From NCBI GenBank assembly GCA_947630725.1, contig CANRIS010000008.1, positions 1 to 64,000 of the forward strand: DNA of 64,000 bases. The letters run 5' to 3'. The position numbers were made by a program, and so were the translations under genes. Below are positions 17,355-24,877 of this stretch, one piece after another. The stretch's first letter is position 1. Each line of letters begins with the position of its first letter. Under the pieces are notes generated by a model. That model saw only the letters and a program-made list of their open reading frames with translations. It searched no databases and was not told the DNA's origin. This DNA is from an uncultured Clostridia bacterium (lineage in GTDB: Bacteria > Bacillota > Clostridia > Lachnospirales > CAG-274).

Positions 17355-17381
17355 AAAAAACGGGACAATGATTTGTCCGTA
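17355..17381 (-). terminator. Terminator after the polysaccharide deacetylase gene
   Basis: On the minus strand ACGGACAA pairs with TTGTCCCGT around a short loop, followed by GTTTTTTCC. This is a standard intrinsic terminator just upstream of the serC promoter. Confidence 0.7.
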
Positions 17382-17429
17382 TGGGGCGAACAAGAGTTTT
17401 TCGGATGATGACAATTTTGTTAAAGCCCG

Positions 17430-18224
17430 TTAAAGCTCTATGGTAGCTCCTGCGGGGATCATTATAGGCTCTTCGTTTATTGAGATCCAAAGATCCGATG
17501 CGGTGGGGTTTTTTACCATGGAGCAGTCCGCCGAAAATCTGAGGCTTTTAAGGGCGTTCATATAGTCGGCAAACTCAATGTTCGTACAGTACCATATATC
17601 CTCTTTTCCGCTCATTTTTTTGCAGAATTCCTCAATTATGTTCCAGTTTTTGTCTCTGTCAAATTCATAGCTGTGACCCCATACATACATAAGATGGGGA
17701 CGGTTTTTGTAGGGCTGCGCCAGAAAAGCATCGGCAAGCTCCAAAAGCCTGTTGTTGTGGTGACAGGTGCCCTTCCAACGGAGAAGATCCTGCGGTATTG
17801 AAAAATCTCCTGTCGTTTCAACAACACGGCAGTATTCTATGCCGCAGCTTTTAAGTATGTTCACAACTCTGTCGTCATAAAGTCCGTTGGGATAGGACAT
17901 ACCTCTTACAGGATAGCCCACAAGCTTTTCGAGACCCTTTCTGTCCTCCATAACCTCGTTTATTATATTTTCGCTTGGAGTGATCGAAAGAGACTGGTGT
18001 GTCAGACCGTGAGCCGAAACCTCGTGACCCTCATACAGCGTCTTTACCTCGGACGGGTCGATTCTTTCGGGACGGGGCAGCAGACCGAAATTAATATGGA
18101 AGGTGCCTCTTATGCCGTATCTGTTGAATATCTCAACAAGACGGCGGTCGGGGGTTTTTCCGTCATCGTAGCTCATAGTAAGCGCTTTTCTTGTTCCTCC
18201 GGGAAATCTGTCAAAATTTATCAT
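17430..18224 (-). CDS. Polysaccharide deacetylase (NodB-type) family protein
   Basis: A 264-residue NodB-homology protein. KALTMSYDDGKTPDRRLVEI is motif 1 with the catalytic and metal Asp pair, YEGHEVSAHGLTHQSL is motif 2 with the His-x3-His metal ligands, and VRGMSYPNGLYDDRVV is motif 3. The family deacetylates N-acetylated or acetylated sugars in wall or capsule polymers. No signal peptide is seen, so it may act on an intracellular substrate or be exported by another route. The ATG at 18224 has an AAAGGAGG site and is preferred to an in-frame upstream start at 18302, which overlaps the promoter. Confidence 0.85.
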   Translation of the reverse strand: MINFDRFPGGTRKALTMSYDDGKTPDRRLVEIFNRYGIRGTFHINFGLLPRPERIDPSEVKTLYEGHEVSAHGLTHQSLSITPSENIINEVMEDRKGLEKLVGYPVRGMSYPNGLYDDRVVNILKSCGIEYCRVVETTGDFSIPQDLLRWKGTCHHNNRLLELADAFLAQPYKNRPHLMYVWGHSYEFDRDKNWNIIEEFCKKMSGKEDIWYCTNIEFADYMNALKSLRFSADCSMVKNPTASDLWISINEEPIMIPAGATIEL

Positions 18225-18261
18225 GGTATACCTCCTTTTAAAGCAATATCCGTCTTTTATG

Positions 18262-18290
18262 ATTATATTGTAGATCTGCGGAATAATCAA
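18262..18290 (-). promoter_or_regulatory. Promoter of the deacetylase gene
   Basis: On the minus strand -35 TTGATT (18285-18290), 17-base spacer, -10 TATAAT (18262-18267). Confidence 0.65.
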
Positions 18291-18325
18291 TAGAAACAGC
18301 ATAATTTAAGTCGATAAAATTTCGG

Positions 18326-18357
18326 AATATGCCTCCCTGTTTTGGCATATTTTTTTA
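18326..18357 (+). terminator. Intrinsic terminator in front of the secretion locus
   Basis: AATATGCC (18326-18333) and GGCATATT (18344-18351) form the stem, followed by a run of T to 18357. It points into the LysM gene although no + strand gene ends here. It may insulate the locus or act as an attenuator for an unseen leader transcript. A possible extended -10 (TGTTATTAT, about 18366-18374) follows it. Confidence 0.5.
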
Positions 18358-18481
18358 TTTTGTGGTGTTATTATGTTAGGGAAACATCGGTCGGATTTTT
18401 CGGGGACAGTCAGCCGATTGAAGATATAGGTTTGTTATGCGGAATACGAAAAAAAATATACACAAGGAGGAAACAATATTT

Positions 18482-19654
18482 ATGGAACTTGTTAACAATG
18501 TTAAGCAGATAGGTACCATAAACAAGGGCGCAAAAATATATATCGAGGACTATGTAATGACCTTCATAAAATATATGGAGGACAAATATGTATGTGACGA
18601 TCTTGTGTTTACACTTTTCGGAAATTTAAAAAATGTAGATGACGAAAACGTGCTGTTTATAAACGGTATTGCAGGTTCTTCCGAAACCGAACCTCTGGGC
18701 AGCATAAAGGTTTTTTCGGAAAAAGGCCGCACAGATATTGAAAAAACAAGGGAAAAGTATTTCAAGGACAGCGAGGTGGTGGGCTGGGCATATGTCCAGC
18801 CCGGGTTCGGGGATTTTCTGAACGAGGATCACATATCCTATCACCTTTCAAACTTTAAAAAGCCCTTTCAGGTGCTTTACATAACCGACCCCATGGACAA
18901 ATCAAGAGTTTTTTACAGACAAAAGCCGAACAGCCTCGAGCTTAAGCCCATAAACGGCTATTTTATATATTATGACAAAAACGAGGCTATGCACGATTAT
19001 CTCATAGACGTAAAAAAAGAGGGGGCTCTTGAGGACAGCCCCAAGGAAAATATTACCGAAAATGTAGACAATATGATAAATGTAAAGCTGAGAGGCTCGG
19101 ACGATGAGGAGAAAAAGAAGTCCGATCTGTTTTCGTTTTCAAAGCTGCTGAAGGATATTGGCCCCGACATACAAAAAACAACGGGACTTATGAGCGGACT
19201 GAGCTTTGCGCTTTTGTTCGTGACGCTTATAATAGGCGGCGGGCTGCTCAGGAGCAATTCGAGAATAGCCGTCCTTGAAAGGCAGCTCAGCTCTCTGGGG
19301 AGAAATTATGTTTCTCTGAGGGAGGAAATGGACGTGAAAACGGAGGAGGTGTTTGCCGCAGCGCAGGCTCGTGCAGACGCCGAGACCGAAGCGGTTACGG
19401 AAACCGAGGAGCACGAGGAGCAGCAGCCCACAACGGCTGCGCCACAGGCGAAGGATGAGGAGAACGGGGAGACCGCCGAGGCTGCTCCCGAGCCGAGCTT
19501 TAAGGAATATACGGTAAAGTCGGGAGATACGCTTATATATCTTTCGAGATATTTTTACGGTACTGAGGACAGAGTGGACGACATTATGGCCGCAAACAAT
19601 ATGTCCGAGGGGGATTATCTGATAGAGGGAAAGACCATAAGGATACCCGAATAG
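18482..19654 (+). CDS. Degenerate MPN (JAMM-fold) domain, membrane helix and LysM protein
   Basis: 390 residues. The N-terminal part (about 1-170) resembles an MPN/JAMM domain. VVGWAYVQPGFGDFLNEDHI (99-118) aligns with the GWxHSHPxxGxxLSxxD signature, but the zinc ligands are gone (Tyr104 and Gln106 in the His positions, Asn114 for Ser), and FQVLYITDPMDKSRVFYRQ matches the following strands. A linker, one membrane helix (about 235-257), a coiled segment, an acidic spacer and a C-terminal LysM domain (about 340-390: YTVKSGDTLIYLSRYFYG) follow. It would hold a cytoplasmic scaffold domain and bind peptidoglycan outside. The ATG at 18482 has an AGGAGG site. First gene of the secretion locus; the role is inferred only. 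Confidence 0.65.
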   Translation: MELVNNVKQIGTINKGAKIYIEDYVMTFIKYMEDKYVCDDLVFTLFGNLKNVDDENVLFINGIAGSSETEPLGSIKVFSEKGRTDIEKTREKYFKDSEVVGWAYVQPGFGDFLNEDHISYHLSNFKKPFQVLYITDPMDKSRVFYRQKPNSLELKPINGYFIYYDKNEAMHDYLIDVKKEGALEDSPKENITENVDNMINVKLRGSDDEEKKKSDLFSFSKLLKDIGPDIQKTTGLMSGLSFALLFVTLIIGGGLLRSNSRIAVLERQLSSLGRNYVSLREEMDVKTEEVFAAAQARADAETEAVTETEEHEEQQPTTAAPQAKDEENGETAEAAPEPSFKEYTVKSGDTLIYLSRYFYGTEDRVDDIMAANNMSEGDYLIEGKTIRIPE

Positions 19655-19666
19655 TCGGATCTGAGC

Positions 19667-19819
19667 GGGGGGGGGAGCGGCGCAGAAAAATGCCGAAGGC
19701 ATTTTTCTGCGGCCCGTCCGCACCGCAAGGTGCGGACGGGCGGGATTTTGCCTACGAAGCGGTTTCCTGCGGCTGTCAGGCCGCAGGGAACCGCAAGGGC
19801 AAAATCCGCCGCTCCCCCC
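19667..19819. repeat. Large cloverleaf-like nested inverted repeat (structured RNA or mobile repeat)
   Basis: Five helices can be drawn by eye. The outer stem is GGGGGGAGCGGCG (19670-19682) with CGCCGCTCCCCCC (19807-19819). Hairpin 1 is 19681-19694 with 19698-19711, GAA loop. Hairpin 2 is 19712-19724 with 19729-19741, GCAA tetraloop, perfect over 13 pairs. The stem 19743-19752 with 19798-19807 encloses hairpin 3 (19759-19773 with 19780-19794, one mismatch). It is far more GC-rich than its surroundings, starts 13 bases after the LysM gene stop and has no T-run. Terminator, non-coding RNA or REP/MITE-like element are all possible. Confidence 0.7.
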
Positions 19820-19937
19820 TATAGGATAAGCGAAAAAGGCTGTCGCTTTGGCAGCCATGTTTTTTGGCTATTGTGTTTCAAATATGCAACACAACATATA
19901 TTTATACATATTATAATATCAATAAGGAGGAATTTCT

Positions 19938-20393
19938 TTGACAAGAGAGGACGCAGTAATAATACTCAGAAACTGGGGGTCTTGCAGAACCATAATAAGC
20001 GAGCTGGAGGAGGACATAAGAGATCTCAGAAGAAAAATAGAGTACGGACGCAGCATAAGCAGCAGAAGGCTTGATACGGTACCTATTGAGGGCAGAATCT
20101 CAAAGCCCACAGAGGAGAAGGCCATAAAAAACATAGACCGCTACGAGGAGGAAATAAGAGAAACGGAAGAAAAAATAAAAAGACTTATGCATAACAAGGA
20201 GCTTGTTGACGACTTTATAAATTCTCTTGAAATAACCGAACAGAGACTTATAAATATGAGATACTCAAAAAGAAAGAATTGGCAGGCCGTTTCTATGAAA
20301 ATATATCTGAGCATAAGACAATGCTATAGGGTACATAACAAAATACTTGACAGATTGTGCTTATACTTCGGACAGAACGAAAACAGGCTCTGA
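19938..20393 (+). CDS. RinA/ArpU-like (sigma-70 region 4-like) transcriptional regulator
   Basis: A 151-residue protein. A long charged coiled coil (about 15-95) is followed by a C-terminal helix-turn-helix, ITEQRLINMRYSKRKNWQAV then SIRQCYRVHNKILDRL, resembling sigma-70 region 4 as in phage late regulators of the RinA/ArpU or DUF1492 type. It starts at TTG 19938 behind a strong AAGGAGG site. It lies between the cloverleaf element and the surface-protein genes and is a candidate activator of the locus (inference). A phage origin is possible, but no other phage gene is near. Confidence 0.65.
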   Translation: MTREDAVIILRNWGSCRTIISELEEDIRDLRRKIEYGRSISSRRLDTVPIEGRISKPTEEKAIKNIDRYEEEIRETEEKIKRLMHNKELVDDFINSLEITEQRLINMRYSKRKNWQAVSMKIYLSIRQCYRVHNKILDRLCLYFGQNENRL

Positions 20394-20415
20394 ATATAAA
20401 TATGAATATAAATAT

Positions 20416-20456
20416 AAAAAAGGGGATTGCCTCATATGGGACAATCTCCTCTTTTA
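20416..20456. terminator. Bidirectional terminator
   Basis: AAAAGGGGATTG and CAATCTCCTCTTTT form the stem with A and T runs on both sides. It serves the regulator gene (+, ends 20393) and the membrane gene (-, ends 20502). Confidence 0.7.
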
Positions 20457-20501
20457 TATAGCTTATATAGCTGTCTTTTAAATTTAAAGACGAACTTTTT
20501 C

Positions 20502-20996
20502 TTATAAGTCAGCGCCCTTGTATTCGGACTTGCCATAGCCCAGTATAAGTACAAATATGGGCCAAAGAAGGGTAAGACCTACAGTAAAGCCTACGCCATG
20601 TCCAAAGGACTTTGAAAGCTTGTAGTTTGCCGCTATCTGGATAATCAACAATGCTATGGATGCAATTGCCGATATGATGCCAAGCACTGAAGCTCCTCCA
20701 CTTGCGCCCGAAAACGATGATAAGAAGCTATAAGCAAAAGTCAGCACAAAGAATACCCAGAACCACACGGGTTTCCAGCTGATCTTAAAGCATACATAGC
20801 TTCCGTAGATAGGTATGATGCTCTTCCAGCCGGGTTCGCCTGCTTTTGTAAATATCTTCCAGAATGCTATGATCTGGAATATCCACAAAATGATAAGAAC
20901 TGTTAATATAGCGCCTATAAAAGCGCCGATAACTCCGCCTACAGCGGCTCCGCCGAGTGCAAGCTGTTCGTTTGTCAGCTGCATAGTTGTTTCCAT
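20502..20996 (-). CDS. DUF5684-type small membrane protein
   Basis: A 164-residue polytopic protein with about four hydrophobic segments (about 15-42, 66-86, 98-118, 134-156). It carries the family signature WKIFTKAGEPGWKSIIPIYG between the first two helices and ends KSEYKGADL. Members occur beside signal peptidases or alone, and no biochemical role is established. The gene is the only minus-strand gene inside the secretion locus, has its own promoter and terminator, and may be unrelated to it. The ATG at 20996 has an AAGGAGG site. Confidence 0.75.
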   Translation of the reverse strand: METTMQLTNEQLALGGAAVGGVIGAFIGAILTVLIILWIFQIIAFWKIFTKAGEPGWKSIIPIYGSYVCFKISWKPVWFWVFFVLTFAYSFLSSFSGASGGASVLGIISAIASIALLIIQIAANYKLSKSFGHGVGFTVGLTLLWPIFVLILGYGKSEYKGADL

Positions 20997-21114
20997 AAAA
21001 CAACCTCCTTTTATTATAAATTTTTTAAGGTTTCGCCGAACAAGTCACATCCGGCATATGCTAAGCCAAATCCCCGGGCTCGGGTATGTTGTCCGAGTCA
21101 AAGTCCTGCATATG

Positions 21115-21128
21115 CGAACGATCGTTCG
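21115..21128. promoter_or_regulatory. Perfect palindrome, candidate operator
   Basis: CGAACGATCGTTCG is a 14-base perfect palindrome, extended by an overlapping second copy of the half site (GTTCGATCG to 21132). It lies about 15-25 bases after the start site predicted from the minus-strand -10 (TATAAT, 21149-21154; weak -35 TTTCAA, 21172-21177) of the DUF5684 gene, a typical position for repressor binding. Confidence 0.5.
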
Positions 21129-21186
21129 ATCGGCATTCACTTAAATATATTATACTACAGAAAAGGGCTTTTTGAAAAGATGTTTA

Positions 21187-21332
21187 AGGCGTAAAATTTA
21201 CTGTTTATGACAAAATTTATGACAAAAAGTTGCTCCGAGTTAATATTACACACGGCATTTTCCTTTTTTCGACATATTGACGCATTAAATCGGAAGATTA
21301 AGATTTTGTGTCATAAACAGTAAACTTTACGG
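21187..21332. repeat. Pair of about 28-base inverted repeats around 86 bases
   Basis: The left arm (21187-21216) contains TAAAATTTACTGTTTATGAC and the right arm (21303-21332) contains its near-complement TCATAAACAGTAAACTTTAC, with one substitution and a two-base insertion in the long match. The segment sits between the divergent promoters of the DUF5684 gene and the first surface-protein gene. It could be a small terminal-inverted-repeat element or a paired regulator site. No flanking duplication is obvious, and no gene lies in 21003-21428. Confidence 0.5.
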
Positions 21333-21363
21333 CACAAACAACACGGATTTTAAAGCGTGATTA

Positions 21364-21372
21364 TGCTATAAT
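21364..21372 (+). promoter_or_regulatory. Extended -10 promoter of the surface protein/secretion operon
   Basis: TGCTATAAT (TGn plus consensus TATAAT at 21367-21372) lies about 55 bases before the first ATG (21429). No strong -35 is visible. Confidence 0.6.
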
Positions 21373-21428
21373 ATAAAATGAATATGAGTATCAAAAAAGT
21401 TAGGATTATTTGGAGGTCATAGGGCTAT

Positions 21429-23999
21429 ATGATGCACAGAAAACATATCGGAGTCATTGTATTGTGTATAGCGGTTATGTTATTTAACCTTAATATATAT
21501 GGAGCGGATGTTATATCGGGGCTTTTTCAGTCGGCTGCGGATACGGTATCGGGATCCTTCTCCGAAGGCTCGCTGTCGGGCTCTTCGGGAGGCCTTGAAG
21601 AAAGCTTTGACCCCAATTCGGGACTTTATGCCGAAAGCCTCGGAGACGGGCTTGAATTTCTTTCATCAATTCCCAACGGCGCAGTGGTAAGCGATGCGGT
21701 ATATTTCGATATACCTGCGGGGCTTATGAATGCGGAGCTTGATTTTGAAGGACAAAAGCTGACCTATAAAAACAAGACCCTCATTTATGGAAAGGGCTAT
21801 TATATACTCAGAGTTTCGGCTCCGTCCGAAACCGAAGAACCCTATGTCGGCATTTTTACATTCAGAATAGGGGACGCCCCGACAAACAGAACATCTTCCT
21901 CGGCATACAGATACCCTGTTGTTAGCTGCTCGGCATCAATATCGAGCTACGGAGACGGTATGTACATATATATGCTGCCAAACTACAAGGGATTTTTGAC
22001 AAATGTCCCCTCCTATGGGGCGAGCGTTGAAAATGCGCAGTTTATTGTCCCCAGAAATCTGGGATATTCTCTTGTAAAGGACGGCAGAAACATAAGCCTT
22101 GTAAACAACAGGATATATTCCGATCCCGGCAGCTACAGTCTCAAGGTTTTCGGCTCAAGCTACGCATCGGGAAAGGGCTATGAAGCATATTATGAAACGG
22201 TGCTTAATTTCAAGATAGGCCAGCCCGCAGAGGAGGGCAGCCTTTCGGATGCCATAGAAAGCGTTGTTGGTGGAACCTTGGGAGAAGCTCTCGGCTCGGC
22301 GGGCAGTTCAATAGGAAGTTCCATAGGCAGCTCTATTGGCAGTTCTATCGGCAGCTCCATACTCGGCAGCGCAGGAGGCCAATCGCCCGTATTCTCGGCA
22401 GGCTCAGGTCTTGGCAGCAGCATAATGAGCGGCCTTGGCGACAGGCTCAACCTCGGCGGAGAAACCGATCTTATAAACGACTATCTCACAGAGACTTATT
22501 TTGAAAATGCGGCTCTCTATTCCGAAACGTTCAGTTCGGGCAACGCCTTTTATACAAATACGCCGAACGATGCCATAATAGGAGGAAACGTATACATAGA
22601 CATACCGTACAATATGTCCGTTACAATGACAAAGGACGGTATTGCATCGACATTTGAAAACAAAACATATATAAACGGAGAGGGAAATTACACCCTGCTT
22701 ATAACCGATGTGGACGGCGATGACGCAAGGACAGCCGGATATACCTTCAGAATACAAAAGGGCGTTGACAGATCTCCTGCCGTAGAAGGCGCGCTTGATC
22801 ACATCGACAGCGTTGACGGCCTTGATACCGATTCGGCTGAGGGCGAGGACTATTCGGCTATCCCGACAATAGACGAAAACAAGATAGATTATGCCTCTTC
22901 GGTGGATTATGACGTTGAAAACAACTACAGTCAGGAAAAGGAAATGTATGTTTTCAATGTGGGAGGTACGGAGTTTTTCGTTTCGGTTCCCGATGGTATG
23001 ATATCTAATTATGACGTAAAAATAGACGTTCCCCAGGGCGCAGAAACCGTACTCGAAAGGGATGGCGAAAAAATACCCTTCAGCACTGAGCTTTCGGAGG
23101 ACGGCCACTATGACCTGACGGTAAAGGATGGCGATGACGACATAACGGTTTCGTTTGACATAGTTTATTACAGCACGAACGCCATCGATAAGTTTGTGGC
23201 TCCCGAGGGCTATTATATAGCAGTGTCTCAATACGATGATTATTACGGCATATATACCGATAAGGACGATAAGAAATATAAAAAAGGTATGGAGGTCATA
23301 GACTCTCAGCAGGACTCTCCCTCAAACCTTTATGAGATGCCTCTTGACGGAGAATATGATTTTATTCTCAGAGGTGAAAGAGGTATGCCAATGATCTCCA
23401 CAGTAATAATACTGGACAGGATCGCTCCCGTTGTGGAGTTTGAGGGACTTAACAAAAAGATGAAAACAAAGGCCGAAAGTGTTCATATATCCTGCCTTGA
23501 CCCCGAGGCGGCGCTTGCGGTCACCGATGAGGACGGAAACACCGATATTGTTTCTCTTGAAAGCGGCGCAGCCGACATCGAGGGAAAGGGCAAGTACACT
23601 CTTCTGGCAAAGGATATGGCAGGCAATATGAGCGAGTATGAATTTGAGCTTGGAGCATCGGGCGGCATTTTCGGTATGTCCCTAAGCTTTATCATATTTA
23701 CTCTGCCTATAATCATAATCATAATTATTCTGATACTAAAATTCGCTGTAAAGGGCGGCGCGTTGGGAACAGCTTTATTCCAAAGCAGAAAGTCCCAAAA
23801 CAAGCCGAAAAGAAAAAAGGATAAAACGAGTGCAGACGATGCAAGCGATGAGGCTCTCTCCTCGGACGAGGGCGATGATTGGGAAAACAACGGTTATTTC
23901 GGCAGCGGCGATTCAAAAAAGGATATATGGGAAACAGGTCTGACCGATTATGACAGCGTTGCCGATCAGAGCGACGATGACGGCTGGGAAGACGCCTGA
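21429..23999 (+). CDS. Membrane-anchored repeat surface protein A
   Basis: 856 residues. A signal peptide (about 1-25) is followed by four copies of a roughly 95-residue beta domain. Copy 3 reads NAALYSETFSSGNAFYTNTP, NVYIDIPYNMSVTMTKDG, NKTYINGEGNYTLLITD; the others keep the Y...F..NxP, DIPxxM, KDG and GxYxLxI pattern. Between copies 2 and 3 lies a Gly-Ser repeat linker (IGSS units, nt about 22306-22365). An Ig-like domain (VVEFEGLNKKMKTKAESVHI, then KYTLLAKDMAGNMS), one membrane helix (about 751-775) and a basic then acidic cytoplasmic tail follow. No known family is recognised. Homologues lie at 24861 and 35948. GGAGG at 21412; first gene of the long operon. Confidence 0.7.
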   Translation: MMHRKHIGVIVLCIAVMLFNLNIYGADVISGLFQSAADTVSGSFSEGSLSGSSGGLEESFDPNSGLYAESLGDGLEFLSSIPNGAVVSDAVYFDIPAGLMNAELDFEGQKLTYKNKTLIYGKGYYILRVSAPSETEEPYVGIFTFRIGDAPTNRTSSSAYRYPVVSCSASISSYGDGMYIYMLPNYKGFLTNVPSYGASVENAQFIVPRNLGYSLVKDGRNISLVNNRIYSDPGSYSLKVFGSSYASGKGYEAYYETVLNFKIGQPAEEGSLSDAIESVVGGTLGEALGSAGSSIGSSIGSSIGSSIGSSILGSAGGQSPVFSAGSGLGSSIMSGLGDRLNLGGETDLINDYLTETYFENAALYSETFSSGNAFYTNTPNDAIIGGNVYIDIPYNMSVTMTKDGIASTFENKTYINGEGNYTLLITDVDGDDARTAGYTFRIQKGVDRSPAVEGALDHIDSVDGLDTDSAEGEDYSAIPTIDENKIDYASSVDYDVENNYSQEKEMYVFNVGGTEFFVSVPDGMISNYDVKIDVPQGAETVLERDGEKIPFSTELSEDGHYDLTVKDGDDDITVSFDIVYYSTNAIDKFVAPEGYYIAVSQYDDYYGIYTDKDDKKYKKGMEVIDSQQDSPSNLYEMPLDGEYDFILRGERGMPMISTVIILDRIAPVVEFEGLNKKMKTKAESVHISCLDPEAALAVTDEDGNTDIVSLESGAADIEGKGKYTLLAKDMAGNMSEYEFELGASGGIFGMSLSFIIFTLPIIIIIIILILKFAVKGGALGTALFQSRKSQNKPKRKKDKTSADDASDEALSSDEGDDWENNGYFGSGDSKKDIWETGLTDYDSVADQSDDDGWEDA

Positions 24000-24010
24000 G
24001 AGTGAATATT

Positions 24011-24877
24011 ATGGGCAAAAAAAAGGAAAAAAACATATATGTTGTTCTTTTGGGCTATGTATTGCTCTATGTTTTATATTATTTTGTATTTACAATGCTG
24101 TTTTCGCCCTATGGTCTGAGTATTGCCGCTACAACGGCTCTCGCCCTTGCCTTTACGATAAATTCCGTAAGGAAGAGAGAAAAGAAAAGAGGTATAGGCT
24201 TTTGTGAGGCTCTGGGGCTTAAGCTGCCAAAGCTTGACTTAAAAAGCGCAGTTTTTCTTGTTCTTCTCGGCACTGGGCTGAACTTTACCATAAGCGGCAT
24301 TCTGAATCTGCTGCCCCAGAAGCTTACCAATAACTATGTGGGCAGCTACAGCACGATGTTTGAGGGCAATATATATATTACGCTTTTTGTAATGGCTGTA
24401 ATAACGCCCGCTCTGGAGGAAATATTCTTCAGAGGCATATTTCAGAGACTTCTTTGTGAAAGACTGGGAGCCTTCAGCGGACTGATAGCCGCCACGCTTA
24501 TATTCGGCTTTATGCATTTTGATATTATATGGAGCATATATGCGGCGGTAATAGGCTTTTTTATGGGATGTCTGTATATGTATTACGACAGCGTTATCCC
24601 CTCGGCCATAGTCCACAGCCTTTTCAATCTCATATCCTGCATACCCGTATTTGCATCAAGATATGAGACGTTTTACAGATATACCTTTGGCAGCAAGATA
24701 TATGTGATTATTATACTTGTTGTGGGTATAGGAATATTATATTTTATTGTTGACAGAACATGGATAAAAATGTTTTTTGACAGAAACCTCATAAATAACA
24801 GGTTTGCGGATGTTTCTGACAAGACAAGCGAAAAAATAACCGAATCGGAGGCGGAACACAATGAAAAAACTGAATAG
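24011..24877 (+). CDS. CPBP-family intramembrane metalloprotease
   Basis: A 288-residue polytopic protein with the CPBP (CAAX/Abi) motifs: E136-E-I-F-F-R141, the FGFMHF motif about 35 residues later, and HSLFN near the end. Family members cleave or process membrane substrates, including prenylated proteins in eukaryotes, and some bacterial ones mature peptides or control surface proteins. It overlaps the next gene by 17 bases and follows surface protein A by 11 bases, so it may act on the surface proteins or the apparatus (inference). The ATG at 24011 is favoured over the GTG at 24002. Confidence 0.85.
   Translation: MGKKKEKNIYVVLLGYVLLYVLYYFVFTMLFSPYGLSIAATTALALAFTINSVRKREKKRGIGFCEALGLKLPKLDLKSAVFLVLLGTGLNFTISGILNLLPQKLTNNYVGSYSTMFEGNIYITLFVMAVITPALEEIFFRGIFQRLLCERLGAFSGLIAATLIFGFMHFDIIWSIYAAVIGFFMGCLYMYYDSVIPSAIVHSLFNLISCIPVFASRYETFYRYTFGSKIYVIIILVVGIGILYFIVDRTWIKMFFDRNLINNRFADVSDKTSEKITESEAEHNEKTE

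Noticed and set aside
22306..22365. CRISPR-like short repeats
   Set aside because: The repeats are 12 bases, in frame, and encode IGSS units of a linker in surface protein A; there are no spacers. The Gly-Lys repeats at 28461-28530 were rejected for the same reason.
22404..23231. Open frame of 275 codons on the - strand
   Set aside because: Antisense to surface protein A, biased composition, no start signal.
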